NCBI RefSeq assembly: GCF_019351405.1
Contig: NZ_JAHWZX010000002.1
Span: 124,001-188,000, forward strand
DNA from: Stakelama flava
GTDB taxonomy: Bacteria > Pseudomonadota > Alphaproteobacteria > Sphingomonadales > Sphingomonadaceae
DNA: 64,000 nucleotides
Direction of reading: 5' to 3'
Shown here: positions 33,754 to 42,974 of the stretch, piece after piece
How the letters are laid out: each line of letters opens with the position of its first letter
Numbering within the stretch: position 1 is the first letter of the stretch
The notes under the pieces: model-generated
What the model was told of the DNA's origin: nothing
Databases searched by the model: none
The model's input: the letters and a program-made list of their open reading frames with translations, nothing else
Position numbers and translations under genes: made by a program

Positions 33754-34439
33754 GGAGTTGCGGCGTAGCGGGTTGGGTCGGCTATGCCCGCTTCCTGAAA
33801 TCCCTTCGCGCGCAGGCGGCAACTGTCGCACAGTCCGCAATGCAGCCCACCGGGGGCCGGGTCGTAGCAGGACCAGCTAAGCCCCATGTCGAGGCCCAGC
33901 CGAGCGCCCTCGCGCACGATATCGGCCTTGGTCATGTGCTGAAGCGGGGCGTGGATGCGGAACCGCTCGCCCTCGCTCCCTGCCTTGGTGGCGAGTTCGG
34001 CAAGTTGTTCGAACCCGGCGATGAATTCGGGGCGGCAATCGGGATAGCCTGAATAATCAAACGCATTGACCCCGATGAACAGGTCGCGTCCGCCCATCGC
34101 CTCCGCCCAGCCGAGCGCGAGGCTGAGAAAGATGGTGTTGCGCGCAGGCACATAGGTGACGGGAATGTCTTCGCCCACACCGTCCTTTGGCACGTCGATA
34201 TCGTCGGTAAGCGCCGAACCGCCGAACCCGCGCAGGTCGAGCGGAAGGATGATGTGCCGCTCCGCGCCCAGATCGGCAGCGATGCGCTTTGCCGCTTCGA
34301 GTTCGACCTGATGGCGCTGATTGTAATCGACCGACAGCGCGAGGAGGCGATAGCCCTCCTCCTTCGCGCGGGCGGCGGCGGTCATCGAATCAAGGCCGCC
34401 CGAAAGCAGCGCAACGGCATAGCGCGGTTGGTCAGTCAT
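33750..34439 (-). CDS. queC: 7-cyano-7-deazaguanine synthase
   Basis: The protein has 229 residues. SGGLDS at residues 13-18 is the ATP-pyrophosphatase loop. The C-terminal zinc site consists of C191, C201, C204 and C207 in SCYDP...CGLCDSC. QueC turns CDG plus ammonia into preQ0 at the cost of ATP. It is translationally coupled to queE (GTGA). queA lies about 13 kb away on the plus strand, while queD, queF and tgt are outside the window. Confidence 0.96.
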   Translation of the reverse strand: MTDQPRYAVALLSGGLDSMTAAARAKEEGYRLLALSVDYNQRHQVELEAAKRIAADLGAERHIILPLDLRGFGGSALTDDIDVPKDGVGEDIPVTYVPARNTIFLSLALGWAEAMGGRDLFIGVNAFDYSGYPDCRPEFIAGFEQLAELATKAGSEGERFRIHAPLQHMTKADIVREGARLGLDMGLSWSCYDPAPGGLHCGLCDSCRLRAKGFQEAGIADPTRYAATP

Positions 34440-34517
34440 GCCGTCCCGCTAAAAGCGAAACGCGCCGACCGCAATGGCAAGAGCGCGCAAAGACGATGGC
34501 CGCCGCGGGATATTCGC

Positions 34518-34928
34518 TTACCTCGCGCGGCATGTCCCGACCTTCCGCGCATCGACAAGTGTCTTGAACGGCAGGCCGTCCCACATGCCCTGCGTGTCGA
34601 TCTCCACCCGCCGCGGCGTTTCAAGGCGAAGCGTCGTGCGCCCGTGCCCGTCGCCGGGGCAGGTGTAGTGAACGGTCCCAGTGCGAGGCTGATTATCGAT
34701 TACAAAGCGCGAACATTGCGCGCCGGGATGCACCACCTGAATCAGCGAAACCTTGTCGGGAAGGCACACCGTTCGATGGAATCCATCGGGCTTGCCCTGT
34801 TCGGTCAGCTGCCATTTTCCCGCCTCCAGCGCATCGATAACCGCCAGGCCGGATTTTGGCGTTCCCGCCGCCGCCATCAGCGGCAACAGCGCGGCGATCG
34901 ACAGGCGCGACCATAATCGGATGCTCAT
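34518..34928 (-). CDS. Exported DUF3617-like hypothetical protein
   Basis: The protein has 136 residues from ATG 34928. The signal peptide is RLWSRLSIAALLPLMAAAG. The rest resembles DUF3617-type small exported proteins: a GKWQLTEQGKPDG opening strand, then Cys at CLPDK, CSRF, YTCPG and GTCRA, and a VEIDTQGMWDG segment. The family is poorly characterised. It lies between queC (78 bases downstream) and hslO, all on the minus strand. Confidence 0.65.
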   Translation of the reverse strand: MSIRLWSRLSIAALLPLMAAAGTPKSGLAVIDALEAGKWQLTEQGKPDGFHRTVCLPDKVSLIQVVHPGAQCSRFVIDNQPRTGTVHYTCPGDGHGRTTLRLETPRRVEIDTQGMWDGLPFKTLVDARKVGTCRAR

Positions 34929-34995
34929 CGATGATACTCCCAAGGCGACAAGCCGGACCGTCGCGATTCCACCGGCAAGCGCGGACGGTGCCCGC

Positions 34996-35925
34996 TCATG
35001 CTTTCAATTCTTCCAGCGCGACCGGGAAGGTTTTTGCGCAAAAGGCGCAGTCGACGCCGATAACGCCATTGTCGTCGGCCATCTCAACGCGTTCGGATTC
35101 GGGGAATTTGGCCAGTACCTGACCGATATAATCGGCATCGCAGCGGCAACCGCGACTGAGCGCAACCGCGCTGAGCGTGCGCACCTCTCGCTCTTCGTTA
35201 TACAGACGCCAGACCAGCGTTTCCATCGGAAGCGAAGGATCGGCCAGTTCGTCGGCCCCCATCGTCGTACCCAGCGCCTCGACATGCTCCCATTCGGGAT
35301 GGTCGAGCCGGGTATGAATCCGCTCGCGCCCCTCCTCGCCCTCGGGCAGATGCTGAAGGAACATCCCCGCAGCCACCATATGCCCTGCGTCATCGCGCCC
35401 GGCGTTCAGGCGGACCAGGCTGGGAATCTGCTCCGATTGCAGGAAATAATTCTGCGCCGCTTCGGAAAGCGTCGCCCCGTCGAGCGGGACGATGCCCTGA
35501 TACCGCTCGCCGGTCGCCGCCTGATCGAAGGTGATACCCAGAAAGCCGTTGCCGAACAGCGCGAACAGGCTGGGTTCGTCCGGCCCCTCGCCCAGCTTTT
35601 CGGCATCGAACTGCACATAACCGCGAAGTTCGCCGCCCTTGTAATCGCACACCATCAGATCGACGATGCCGTTCTGGGTCTGCGCCTGCAGGGTAAGCTG
35701 GCCGCCGACATCCTTCAGCGTGGAGCCGAGCAGCGCGGTAAGCGCCAGCGCCTCGCCCAGCAGCCGTTCGATGACCGGCGGATAGGCGTGTGCGGACAAT
35801 ATTTCATCGACCACGGGGCCAAGACGCGCGATCCGGCCGCGCGCATGCTTGTCGGGAAGTGTGAAACCGATCGCGCGATCGATGTCGGGGGTAGGGGTTT
35901 CGCTGGTCACAACAATCCTCGTCAT
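34996..35925 (-). CDS. hslO: Hsp33 redox-regulated chaperone
   Basis: The protein has 309 residues from ATG 35925. The upstream frame to 36048 is not family-like. The C-terminal redox switch is complete: C260 and C262 (GCRC) and C293 and C296 (DCAFC), CxC-X30-CxxC, which binds zinc when reduced and opens on oxidation. The N-terminal part shows LLGSTLKDVGGQLTLQAQT and GYVQFDAEKL. It holds unfolded proteins during oxidative stress. It lies downstream of argF on the same strand. Confidence 0.96.
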   Translation of the reverse strand: MTRIVVTSETPTPDIDRAIGFTLPDKHARGRIARLGPVVDEILSAHAYPPVIERLLGEALALTALLGSTLKDVGGQLTLQAQTQNGIVDLMVCDYKGGELRGYVQFDAEKLGEGPDEPSLFALFGNGFLGITFDQAATGERYQGIVPLDGATLSEAAQNYFLQSEQIPSLVRLNAGRDDAGHMVAAGMFLQHLPEGEEGRERIHTRLDHPEWEHVEALGTTMGADELADPSLPMETLVWRLYNEEREVRTLSAVALSRGCRCDADYIGQVLAKFPESERVEMADDNGVIGVDCAFCAKTFPVALEELKA

Positions 35926-36048
35926 CCCCGCGACCGGGCAGGGACTGGTGATTACAATACGCTTCGCGAGCGCCCGGTGAAATACTGGACACTCGCGTTC
36001 ACGCTTAAAATAGGATCGCGTAGCGGCGTTACAATGCGCCGCAGTCAA

Positions 36049-36987
36049 TCATCCGATCTGGCCGAAGCACCAGCGAAGAACCGACTTTTGCGCGTGCAGT
36101 CGATTTTCCGCCTCCGGCCAGATCAGCGATTGCGGGCCGTCGATGACCTTAGCGACCACCTCCTCGCCGCGATGCGCGGGGAGGCAGTGGAGGAAAACGG
36201 CATCGGATTTTGCGCGTTGCATCAGCGCTTCGGTCACCTGATAGGGCATCATCGCGGCGAGTTTTTCGCCAGCATGCGCCTGCCCCATCGAAATCCAGGT
36301 GTCGGTGACGACGACATCGGCATCGGCAATGACGCCGTTCGCCTCCCGCTCGACCGTGATGCGCGCATTGGTGTCGCCAAGCCGGGTATTGGCTTCATCG
36401 ATCCAGCGTCTTTCAGGATCATAGCCTTCGGGACAACCGATGCGCAGCGAAAATTTGAAAAGCCCCGCCGCCTCGATAATCGAATGGAGGACGTTGTTGC
36501 CATCGCCCAGCCATGCCCATTCAAGCCCCGGCAGTGGCTTTCCCGCCTCCATCACAGTCATCAGGTCGGCGACGATCTGACACGGATGCGATGCGTCGGT
36601 CAGGCCGTTTATGACGGGAACACTAGCATAATGCGCCATTTCCTCGACCTTGGCATGGTCGTCGGTGCGCACCATGATCGCGTCGCAATAGCCCGACAGG
36701 ACGCGCGCTGTGTCCGCCACCGTTTCGCCGCGGCCAAGTTGGGTGGAGGCAGCGTCGAGCACCAGCGCGCTGCCGCCCAGTTGCCGCATCGCCATATCGA
36801 AACTGACGCGGGTACGGGTCGAGCTTTTTTCGAACACCATGGCAAGCGTATGCCCTGCGAGCGGAGCGTCGCTGTCCACCGCGCCCTTGGGCAAGCTCGC
36901 GCGCGCGACCTTGCGATCGAGCGCATCGGCAAGAATCGCGGCAACGCCATCGCCGCCGGCATCGGATAGGTTCAGGAAATTCCGCAT
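36049..36987 (-). CDS. argF: Ornithine carbamoyltransferase
   Basis: The protein has 312 residues. The carbamoyl-phosphate site STRTR is at 56-60, HPCQ at 134-137 and [10 protein letters not shown] near residue 270. It makes citrulline from ornithine and carbamoyl phosphate. argD lies upstream on the same strand but is separated by a 135-bp repeat-like interval, so transcription may be continuous or not. hslO follows. Confidence 0.96.
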   Translation of the reverse strand: MRNFLNLSDAGGDGVAAILADALDRKVARASLPKGAVDSDAPLAGHTLAMVFEKSSTRTRVSFDMAMRQLGGSALVLDAASTQLGRGETVADTARVLSGYCDAIMVRTDDHAKVEEMAHYASVPVINGLTDASHPCQIVADLMTVMEAGKPLPGLEWAWLGDGNNVLHSIIEAAGLFKFSLRIGCPEGYDPERRWIDEANTRLGDTNARITVEREANGVIADADVVVTDTWISMGQAHAGEKLAAMMPYQVTEALMQRAKSDAVFLHCLPAHRGEEVVAKVIDGPQSLIWPEAENRLHAQKSVLRWCFGQIG

Positions 36988-36989
36988 TC

Positions 36990-37122
36990 AGTTCCTCCCC
37001 GCTAGCTGGGAGGGAGACTGGCAAAGCCGATGGAGGAGCGCCTCCCCCATATGGCTCGCTTGCCGAACTTCCCCCTCCACCACGCTACGCATGGCCCCCT
37101 CCCCGTCCAGGGGAGGAACAAA
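36990..37122. repeat. Probable dispersed intergenic repeat with terminal inverted CCTCCCC boxes
   Basis: The argD-argF gap is almost entirely filled by a structured element. One end carries TCCTCCC (36993-36999) and GGGAGG (37008-37013) around GCTAGC. The other carries CCTCCCC (37098-37104) and GGGGAGG (37110-37116). Between are GGTGGAGGGGG-type and GGGGGAGGCG-type tracts on the minus strand. This mosaic resembles the dispersed GGAGG-rich intergenic elements found in many copies in sphingomonad genomes. Copy number cannot be seen here. Confidence 0.5.
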
Positions 37123-38313
37123 TCAATCCTCGGCGGGCGGAGCATAGGCGCGGGCGCCCGCGCTCAGCTTTTCGACCGCTTCGGCGATATGGTCTTCGCC
37201 GATAATCAGCGGCGGCAGCATACGGACCGTGTTGTCCGCCGCCGCAACCGTCAACAGGCCATGATTGTCGCGCAGATGCGCTACGAAATCGCGGCTGGGA
37301 TGTTTCAGCTTCAGCCCCAGCATCAGCCCGGCGCCGCGAACGCTTTCGAACAAATCGTCATGATTCGGAATCAGCTGTTCAAGCGCAGAGCGGAGCCGGT
37401 TGCCCATCTTTTCGACATGTTCGAAAAAGCCGTCTTCCAGCATCACGTCGAGCACCGCCTCGCCCGCCGCCATGGCGAGCGGGTTGCCGCCATAGGTGGA
37501 GCCGTGCGTACCGAACACCATGCCCTTGGCCGCTTCCTCGGTAGCAAGGCAGGCACCGAGCGGGAAGCCGCCGCCGATCCCCTTCGCTGCCGCCGCGATA
37601 TCGGGGGTGATCCCATAGAGTTCGTGCGCAAAGAATTTACCGGTGCGGCCGTAACCCGCCTGCACTTCATCGAGCACCAGCAACAGGCCGTGTTCGTCGC
37701 ACGCCTTGCGCAGCCCGGTAAGGAACTCCGGCGTGGCAGCGCGAATGCCGCCTTCCCCCTGAATCGGTTCGACCAGGAACCCGGCGGTATTGTCGTCGAT
37801 CAGTGCCAATGCGCCTTCAAGATCGTTGAACTCGGCATATTTGAAGCCGGGCGCGAGCGGTTCGAACCCGTCGCGCATCTTGGGCTGGTTGGTTGCCGAA
37901 ATCGCACCGATCGTGCGGCCGTGAAACGCGCTGGAAAAGGTGATCAGGTCGTGACGCTGCGCATTGCCGTCCGCATAGTGATAACGACGCGCGGTCTTGA
38001 TCGCGCATTCGACCGCCTCGGCCCCCGAATTGGTGAAGAAAACCGTGTCGGCAAAGCTGTTGTCGACCAACCGCTGGGCAAGATGTTCGCCCTGCGGCGA
38101 ACCGTACATGTTCGACACATGCATCAGCGTCGCGGCCTGTTCCTGAATCTTTTTCGTCAGGTGCGGATGCCCGTGACCAAGGCAGTTCACCGCGATGCCC
38201 GCGGCGAAATCCAGATAGCGTTCGCCCTTCTCCCCAATCAGATAGCAGCCCTCGCCTCGCACCGGACGCACATCGCACCGTGGATAGACGGGCATGAGCG
38301 CTGGGATCGACAT
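37123..38313 (-). CDS. argD: Acetylornithine/N-succinyldiaminopimelate aminotransferase
   Basis: The protein has 396 residues from ATG 38313. The upstream frame to 38481 is rejected because it crosses a terminator. It is a class-III PLP enzyme: LLLVLDEVQAGYGRTGKFFAHE and AAKGIGGGFPLGA with the PLP lysine just after the AA. FTNSGAEAVECAIKTARRYHY binds PLP phosphate. It transaminates N-acetylglutamate semialdehyde in arginine synthesis. It precedes argF on the same strand and follows the ABC permease after a strong terminator. Confidence 0.95.
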   Translation of the reverse strand: MSIPALMPVYPRCDVRPVRGEGCYLIGEKGERYLDFAAGIAVNCLGHGHPHLTKKIQEQAATLMHVSNMYGSPQGEHLAQRLVDNSFADTVFFTNSGAEAVECAIKTARRYHYADGNAQRHDLITFSSAFHGRTIGAISATNQPKMRDGFEPLAPGFKYAEFNDLEGALALIDDNTAGFLVEPIQGEGGIRAATPEFLTGLRKACDEHGLLLVLDEVQAGYGRTGKFFAHELYGITPDIAAAAKGIGGGFPLGACLATEEAAKGMVFGTHGSTYGGNPLAMAAGEAVLDVMLEDGFFEHVEKMGNRLRSALEQLIPNHDDLFESVRGAGLMLGLKLKHPSRDFVAHLRDNHGLLTVAAADNTVRMLPPLIIGEDHIAEAVEKLSAGARAYAPPAED

Positions 38314-38354
38314 GAGTGGACTCCTTGAACGGTTGGTTGAAAAACATCCTGAGC

Positions 38355-38389
38355 GAAAAACAAAAGGCGGCCCGTTTTTCCGGACCGCC
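38355..38389 (-). terminator. Rho-independent terminator between the ABC permease and argD
   Basis: On the minus strand GGCGGTCCG (38389-38381), loop GAAAAA, CGGGCCGCC (38374-38366), then TTTTGTTTTT. The stem has 9 pairs with one wobble. It lies downstream of the permease and upstream of argD, so it ends the permease message and gives argD its own promoter. Attenuation is an alternative. Confidence 0.85.
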
Positions 38390-38458
38390 CCGGGCGGCGC
38401 TTGTACGAGCGGCGCGGGCGCTGCGTCAACACGCCCGCGCGAAGCGATTACGCCCCGC

Positions 38459-39292
38459 TCAGTTCTTGATCTTCCACCCACGCTTCAGCGCCGTGTAGCA
38501 AATCAGGCCCATCACGATGTCGAGGCCAAGAATAACAAGGCTGCCCCACCAGGGCGAATCGGTCACGCCAAGAAATCCGTACCGGAAGCCTGAGATAATG
38601 TAGAAGAACGGATTGAAATGGCTGATCGTCTGGAACGCCGGCGCGAGCCGTTCGATCGAATAGAAGGTGCCCGACAGCAGCGTCAGCGGCGCGACGACGA
38701 AATTGGTCACCGCCGCGGCATGATCGAACTTTTCCGCCCAGATCGATGTAAGCACCCCGATAAGGGCAAGGAAAAGCGCGCCGAGAAAGCCGAACCACAA
38801 AATCGCCCAGAGATGCATCGGCGCAACGTGAACGCCGGGCCACAGCGCCATCGCGGCCCACACCGCCGCCCCGACGCAGAAAGCGCGCGTGACCGCCCCG
38901 CCCGCAAGTCCGGCAAGCAGTTCGGCGGTCGACAGCGGGGGCATCAGATAATCGACGATCGTGCCCTGCATCTTCCCCGCGAGCAGCGAGAAGCTGGCGT
39001 TCTGGAACGCGTTGTTGAGCATTCCCATGACGATAAGCCCCGGCGCGATGAAATCGGCGAAGGGCACGCCCATCACATCGCCGCGGCCGCGCCCGCCCAG
39101 CGCCAGGGTAAAGATCACCAGATACAGCAGCGTGGTGACGGCCGGCGCCCATACCGTTTGCAACTGCACCTTGAAGAAACGGCGGACCTCCTTGATATAG
39201 AGGGTCTTCAGCCCGCCCCAATTGACGTTTCGGAAAATCGGAACGCCGGGGCTGGCCAATCGGTTTTCACCGGAAACGGGCTGGTCGGTCAT
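38459..39292 (-). CDS. ABC-2 type transporter permease
   Basis: The protein has 277 residues with about six helices. VGLITG-like spacing is absent but the C-terminal HFNPFFYIISGFRYGFLG with the preceding SIERLAPAFQTISHFNPF is the ABC-2 permease signature (drug/O-antigen/YadH-like exporters). No ATPase gene lies beside it, so its partner must be elsewhere. The substrate is unknown. It is divergent from gcrA with 71 bp between the starts. Confidence 0.85.
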   Translation of the reverse strand: MTDQPVSGENRLASPGVPIFRNVNWGGLKTLYIKEVRRFFKVQLQTVWAPAVTTLLYLVIFTLALGGRGRGDVMGVPFADFIAPGLIVMGMLNNAFQNASFSLLAGKMQGTIVDYLMPPLSTAELLAGLAGGAVTRAFCVGAAVWAAMALWPGVHVAPMHLWAILWFGFLGALFLALIGVLTSIWAEKFDHAAAVTNFVVAPLTLLSGTFYSIERLAPAFQTISHFNPFFYIISGFRYGFLGVTDSPWWGSLVILGLDIVMGLICYTALKRGWKIKN

Positions 39293-39363
39293 AGCCGCAT
39301 CGCGTAGTCGCTGCGCGATCGGCCCGCAAGCCGGAGCGGAATTTAGTGTTTGAGGAAGAATGA

Positions 39364-40053
39364 ATGAGTTGGACCGAAGAACGCATCGCCACGCTGAAAA
39401 AGATGTGGGAATCGGGCATGACGGCGAGCCAGATTGCCGAGGAGCTGGGCGGGATCAGTCGTAACGCCGTTATCGGCAAGGCGCACCGCCTGGGCCTGCA
39501 ATCGCGCCCCTCGCCCGTGAAGGGCGCGGATGGCGACGCCAAGAAGCGGTCTGCAACCAAGACGAAAGCTGCGCCAGCTCCGGTGCCGGAACCGACACCC
39601 GCTCCTGTAGCGGCAGCGCCGGCTCCGGCACCCGCGCCTGCCCCCGCACCGGCTCCCACGCCATCGGCAAAACAGGATGCAGGCGAAGCCGATTCGGCTG
39701 GCGAGGAAAAGCCGAGGCCGGTGGTCCGTTCGGTCGGACCGGGCGGCTTTGTGCGCCAGAACCCGGCCGATCAGGGCCCGCCCGCAACGCCCGCCCCGCC
39801 ACGGCGGCTGGTTCCGGCGAAACCGTCGGACGAGATCGCTGGCAAGACAAGCCTGCTCGACCTTAATGAACGCATCTGCAAATGGCCGATCGGCCATCCG
39901 GGCGAACCCGATTTCCACTTTTGCGGGGAAAAGGTGAATCCGGGCTTCCCCTATTGCGTCGAACATTGCGGCCATGCCTATCAGGCGCAGATGCCGCGCC
40001 GCGACCGGCGTCCGCCCCCGCCGCTTCCCTATGGCGGGCCGCGGGTTCGCTGA
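39364..40053 (+). CDS. gcrA: GcrA cell-cycle regulator
   Basis: The protein has 229 residues. The N-terminal HTH (SWTEERIATLKKMWESG, then ASQIAEELGG and RNAVIGKAHRLGL, residues 1-47) is the GcrA DNA-binding domain that contacts methylated GANTC sites and sigma-70. A linker of about 30 residues is made of Pro-Ala repeats (residues about 70-100), longer than in Caulobacter. The C-terminal domain carries CKWPIGHPGEPDFHFCG and YCVEHCGHAY, the sigma-70-interacting part with its Cys/His. GcrA is a master regulator of S-phase genes in alphaproteobacteria. It is followed by a strong terminator. Confidence 0.95.
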   Translation: MSWTEERIATLKKMWESGMTASQIAEELGGISRNAVIGKAHRLGLQSRPSPVKGADGDAKKRSATKTKAAPAPVPEPTPAPVAAAPAPAPAPAPAPAPTPSAKQDAGEADSAGEEKPRPVVRSVGPGGFVRQNPADQGPPATPAPPRRLVPAKPSDEIAGKTSLLDLNERICKWPIGHPGEPDFHFCGEKVNPGFPYCVEHCGHAYQAQMPRRDRRPPPPLPYGGPRVR

Positions 40054-40062
40054 TTCGCCTGA

Positions 40063-40095
40063 AAGTCGTATCAAGAACCAAGTCGTATCAAGAAC
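40063..40095 (+). repeat. Short tandem duplication after gcrA
   Basis: AAGTCGTATCAAGAAC occurs at 40063-40078 and again at 40080-40095 with a period of 17 bases. It lies between the gcrA stop and the terminator and looks like a recent duplication. Confidence 0.8.
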
Positions 40096-40133
40096 AAGGC
40101 CGCCAAATCGCTACGATGCGGGCGGCCTTTTTT
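40096..40133 (+). terminator. Rho-independent terminator after gcrA
   Basis: AAGGCCGCC (40096-40104) pairs with GGCGGCCTT (40121-40129), followed by a T-run (40128-40133). It starts 43 bases after the gcrA stop. Its right side lies 14 bases before the stop of the convergent membrane gene. Confidence 0.85.
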
Positions 40134-40146
40134 CCTTCGCGGCGGA

Positions 40147-40530
40147 TCAGGCGTTGGGAGTGAAAAGCCCCTGCAGACCGACCAGGATCGCGATGATCCC
40201 GAATATGGCGAGGACAAGCCCCGATCCGGTCGTGCCGCTGCGTTGTATGGCGCGGTCGACCGACCTGCCCTTCAGCCGGTCCCAGAGCAGCGCGACGCCG
40301 ACCAGGATGCCGACGACTTCGTAATGGAGAAGCGCCGGGCCGGTGGTGAGGTGCACAATCACGAAATATCCGCCCGCCACCAGCGCGACGATGCCGATGA
40401 TCCAGCCGAAGGGCGCGAGTTTTCCTGCGCCACGCGCCAAATCGTCACCGACCTTCGGGCTTTGTTCGAGCAGCGCGATGGCGAGCAGAAAGCCGCCCAA
40501 TATATTGGCCAGATCGAGCAGCAGCGACAT
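40147..40530 (-). CDS. Small integral membrane protein (hypothetical)
   Basis: The protein has 127 residues from ATG 40530. The frame continues upstream to 40962 but that part is antisense to parE and rejected. Four membrane segments are visible: LDLANILGGFLLAIALLE, GWIIGIVALVAGGYFVI, VVGILVGVALLWDRL and LVLAIFGIIAILVGLQGLF. There are no catalytic residues and no recognised family. It is divergent from parE, about 100 bp away. Confidence 0.7.
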   Translation of the reverse strand: MSLLLDLANILGGFLLAIALLEQSPKVGDDLARGAGKLAPFGWIIGIVALVAGGYFVIVHLTTGPALLHYEVVGILVGVALLWDRLKGRSVDRAIQRSGTTGSGLVLAIFGIIAILVGLQGLFTPNA

Positions 40531-40632
40531 GAACAGCGTCCTCCTGATAGGTTGCACCGCCTGCGTAACGTACGGGCGACGGCGATGTTCACCGCTTGCG
40601 CACCGATCGCGCCGCCCCCTATAGCCGACACC

Positions 40633-42612
40633 ATGTCCGAAGACCTGTTCGCTTCCGGTTCCGCTCCCAAGGAAGACTATGACGCCTCCTCGATCGAGGT
40701 GCTCGAAGGGCTGGAACCCGTCCGCCGCCGCCCAGGCATGTATATCGGCGGCACCGACGAGCGCGCGCTGCATCACCTTGCCGCCGAGGTGATCGACAAT
40801 GCGATGGACGAAGCGGTGGCGGGCCACGCCAACCGGATCGAGGTGACGCTGGAGGCGGGCAATCGCCTGACCGTCACCGATAACGGACGCGGAATCCCGA
40901 TCGATCCGCACCCCAAATTTCCGGGCAAGTCCGCGCTGGAGGTCATCCTTTCCACGCTTCATTCGGGCGGCAAGTTTCAGGGCAAGGCCTATGCGACCTC
41001 AGGCGGCCTGCATGGCGTTGGGGTGAGCGTCGTCAACGCGCTGTCGTCCGACACGGTGGTGGAGGTGGCGCGCGACCGCAAATTATACCGCCAGCATTTT
41101 TCGCGTGGGATAACGCTCGGCCCGCTGGAAAATGCGGGCGCGGCCCCCAACCGACGCGGAACTACAGTGCGCTTCACCCCGGATACCGAGATTTTCGGCC
41201 GGGAAATGCAGTTCAAACCGGCGCGCCTGTACAAGCTCGCCCGGTCCAAGGCCTATCTTTTCGCGGGGGTGGAGATACGCTGGAGGTGCGATGCCGCGCT
41301 GATTTCGGACGATACGCCGTCCGAAGCGGTGTTCCAGTTCCCCGGCGGGCTTGCCGACCATTTGAAGGAACAGGTGGGCGCGCGAGAATGCGCGACCGCG
41401 GACTTCTTTACCGGGCAGCAGGATTTTCCCGACCAGCAGGGCAAGGTCGAATGGGCCGTCGCCTGGCCGCTATGGAGCGAGGGAAGCTATAGCTGGTATT
41501 GCAACACCATCCCCACCCCCGACGGCGGCACGCACGAACAGGGGCTTCGCGCCGCGCTGGTGAAGGGATTGCGCGCATTCGGCGACCTGACGGGGCAGAA
41601 AAAGGCGAAGGACCTGACCGCCGATGACGTGATGACGGGCAGCGAGTTGATGCTGTCGGTCTTCATCCGCGATCCGCAGTTTCAAAGCCAGACCAAGGAC
41701 CGGCTGACCAGCCCCGAAGCGGCCGGGCTGGTCGAGCGCGCGGTGCGCGATCATTTCGACCATTTCCTGTCGCTCAACATGGACCGGGGAAAGGCGCTTC
41801 TCGGCTATGTGCTCGAACGCATGGACGAACGGCTGCGGCGCAAGCAGGAGCGCGAGGTCAAGCGCAAGACCGCGACCAGCAGCCGCAAGCTGCGCCTGCC
41901 CGGCAAGCTGACCGACTGTTCGGCGGATGCGTCCGAAGGCACTGAACTTTTCATCGTCGAGGGCGACAGCGCAGGCGGCAGCGCGAAACAGGCGCGCGAC
42001 CGCAAGACTCAAGCGATATTGCCCATTCGCGGCAAGATCCTGAACGTCGCATCGGCGACAAGCGCGAAGATCCTCGCCAATCAGGAGATCGCCGATCTGA
42101 TCCAGGCGATGGGATGCGGCACGCGCAAGGAGTGCCGCCCCGGCGACCTGCGCTATGACCGGATCATCATCATGACCGATGCCGATGTCGACGGCGCGCA
42201 TATCGCGACGCTGCTGATGACGTTCTTCTTTCAGGAAATGCCGGAAGTCGTGCGGCGCGGGCATCTGTACCTCGCCCAGCCGCCGCTCTATCGCCTGACA
42301 TCGGGCACCAAGAGCCTGTATGCGCGCGACGATGCGCACCGCGCCGAATTGGAAGCCGAGGCGTTCAAGGGCAAGAAGGTGGAAGTGGCGCGCTTCAAGG
42401 GGCTTGGCGAGATGAATCCCGGCCAGCTTCGCGAAACGACGATGGATCCGAAGAGCCGCAATCTGATCCGCATCACCTTGCCGCAGGAATATGAAGAGCG
42501 CGCTGAGGTGAAGGACCTTGTCGATCGGCTGATGGGCAACAATCCCGCCCATCGCTTCGCATTCATTCAGGAAAATGCCGGTCGGCTGGACGAAGACGTT
42601 ATCGACGCCTGA
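40633..42612 (+). CDS. parE: DNA topoisomerase IV subunit B
   Basis: The protein has 659 residues from ATG 40633. The GHKL ATPase domain shows EVIDNAMDEA, GRGIP and GGLHGVGVSVVNALS. The TOPRIM domain has VEGDSAGGSAKQARDRKTQAILPIRGKILNV and TDADVDGAHIATLL. The QAILPIRGKILNV form and length identify ParE, not GyrB. With ParC it decatenates daughter chromosomes. A weak ribosome-binding site precedes the start. The gene stands alone, upstream of the long rpoB leader region. Confidence 0.95.
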   Translation: MSEDLFASGSAPKEDYDASSIEVLEGLEPVRRRPGMYIGGTDERALHHLAAEVIDNAMDEAVAGHANRIEVTLEAGNRLTVTDNGRGIPIDPHPKFPGKSALEVILSTLHSGGKFQGKAYATSGGLHGVGVSVVNALSSDTVVEVARDRKLYRQHFSRGITLGPLENAGAAPNRRGTTVRFTPDTEIFGREMQFKPARLYKLARSKAYLFAGVEIRWRCDAALISDDTPSEAVFQFPGGLADHLKEQVGARECATADFFTGQQDFPDQQGKVEWAVAWPLWSEGSYSWYCNTIPTPDGGTHEQGLRAALVKGLRAFGDLTGQKKAKDLTADDVMTGSELMLSVFIRDPQFQSQTKDRLTSPEAAGLVERAVRDHFDHFLSLNMDRGKALLGYVLERMDERLRRKQEREVKRKTATSSRKLRLPGKLTDCSADASEGTELFIVEGDSAGGSAKQARDRKTQAILPIRGKILNVASATSAKILANQEIADLIQAMGCGTRKECRPGDLRYDRIIIMTDADVDGAHIATLLMTFFFQEMPEVVRRGHLYLAQPPLYRLTSGTKSLYARDDAHRAELEAEAFKGKKVEVARFKGLGEMNPGQLRETTMDPKSRNLIRITLPQEYEERAEVKDLVDRLMGNNPAHRFAFIQENAGRLDEDVIDA

Positions 42613-42672
42613 AACCACGGCAAGCGGCGGTTGCTGCGATCGCCAGGCCAACATGCTTTTTCTCTGAAGGAT

Positions 42673-42704
42673 GATGGCCGGGAAGCCCTCGCCCCCCGGC
42701 CATC
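42673..42704. repeat. Perfect 10-bp inverted repeat after parE
   Basis: GATGGCCGGG (42673-42682) and CCCGGCCATC (42695-42704) pair perfectly around a 12-base loop, 61 bases after the parE stop. No T-run follows on the plus strand. It may act as a factor-dependent end or RNA-stability element for parE. Confidence 0.6.
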
Positions 42705-42746
42705 ACCGTCCCGGCAATACGCTACTGGCCAAGACCGTTCCCGTTC

Positions 42747-42779
42747 CCGTCCGGAAGCAATGCTGTCCGCACCGGACGG
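42747..42779. repeat. Perfect 8-bp inverted repeat upstream of rpoB
   Basis: CCGTCCGG (42747-42754) and CCGGACGG (42772-42779) pair across 17 bases. The role is unknown. It could be a second 3' hairpin of the parE message. Confidence 0.5.
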
Positions 42780-42908
42780 ATCGTCGTTGCCGAATTCGAA
42801 AAAGGCGGCGATGACTGCGGGAAGGAGAAGCGTTACCGGGCGACGCGCGTTCCCTGATGCTTGGCCCAATTACGATGAACCGAGCCTTGGAAGCGACGGA
42901 ATTCCGCC

Positions 42909-42974
42909 GTTTATCGCAGGTTCAGCTTTCGCGACACCGGTGTTTATCGCGCGTTCATCTTCGCACCAGCGATT
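42909..42974 (+). repeat. 33-bp imperfect direct repeat abutting the rpoB promoter
   Basis: GTTTATCGC begins at 42909 and at 42942, and the following bases (GTTCA, CTT) also recur, about 17 of the first 20 bases matching. The period of 33 bases is three helical turns and the second unit ends at the -35 box, so the repeats could be upstream activator sites. Confidence 0.5.

Noticed and set aside
34753..36969. A 738-codon plus-strand frame over hslO and argF
   Set aside because: Both minus-strand genes have intact motifs. The plus frame has none.
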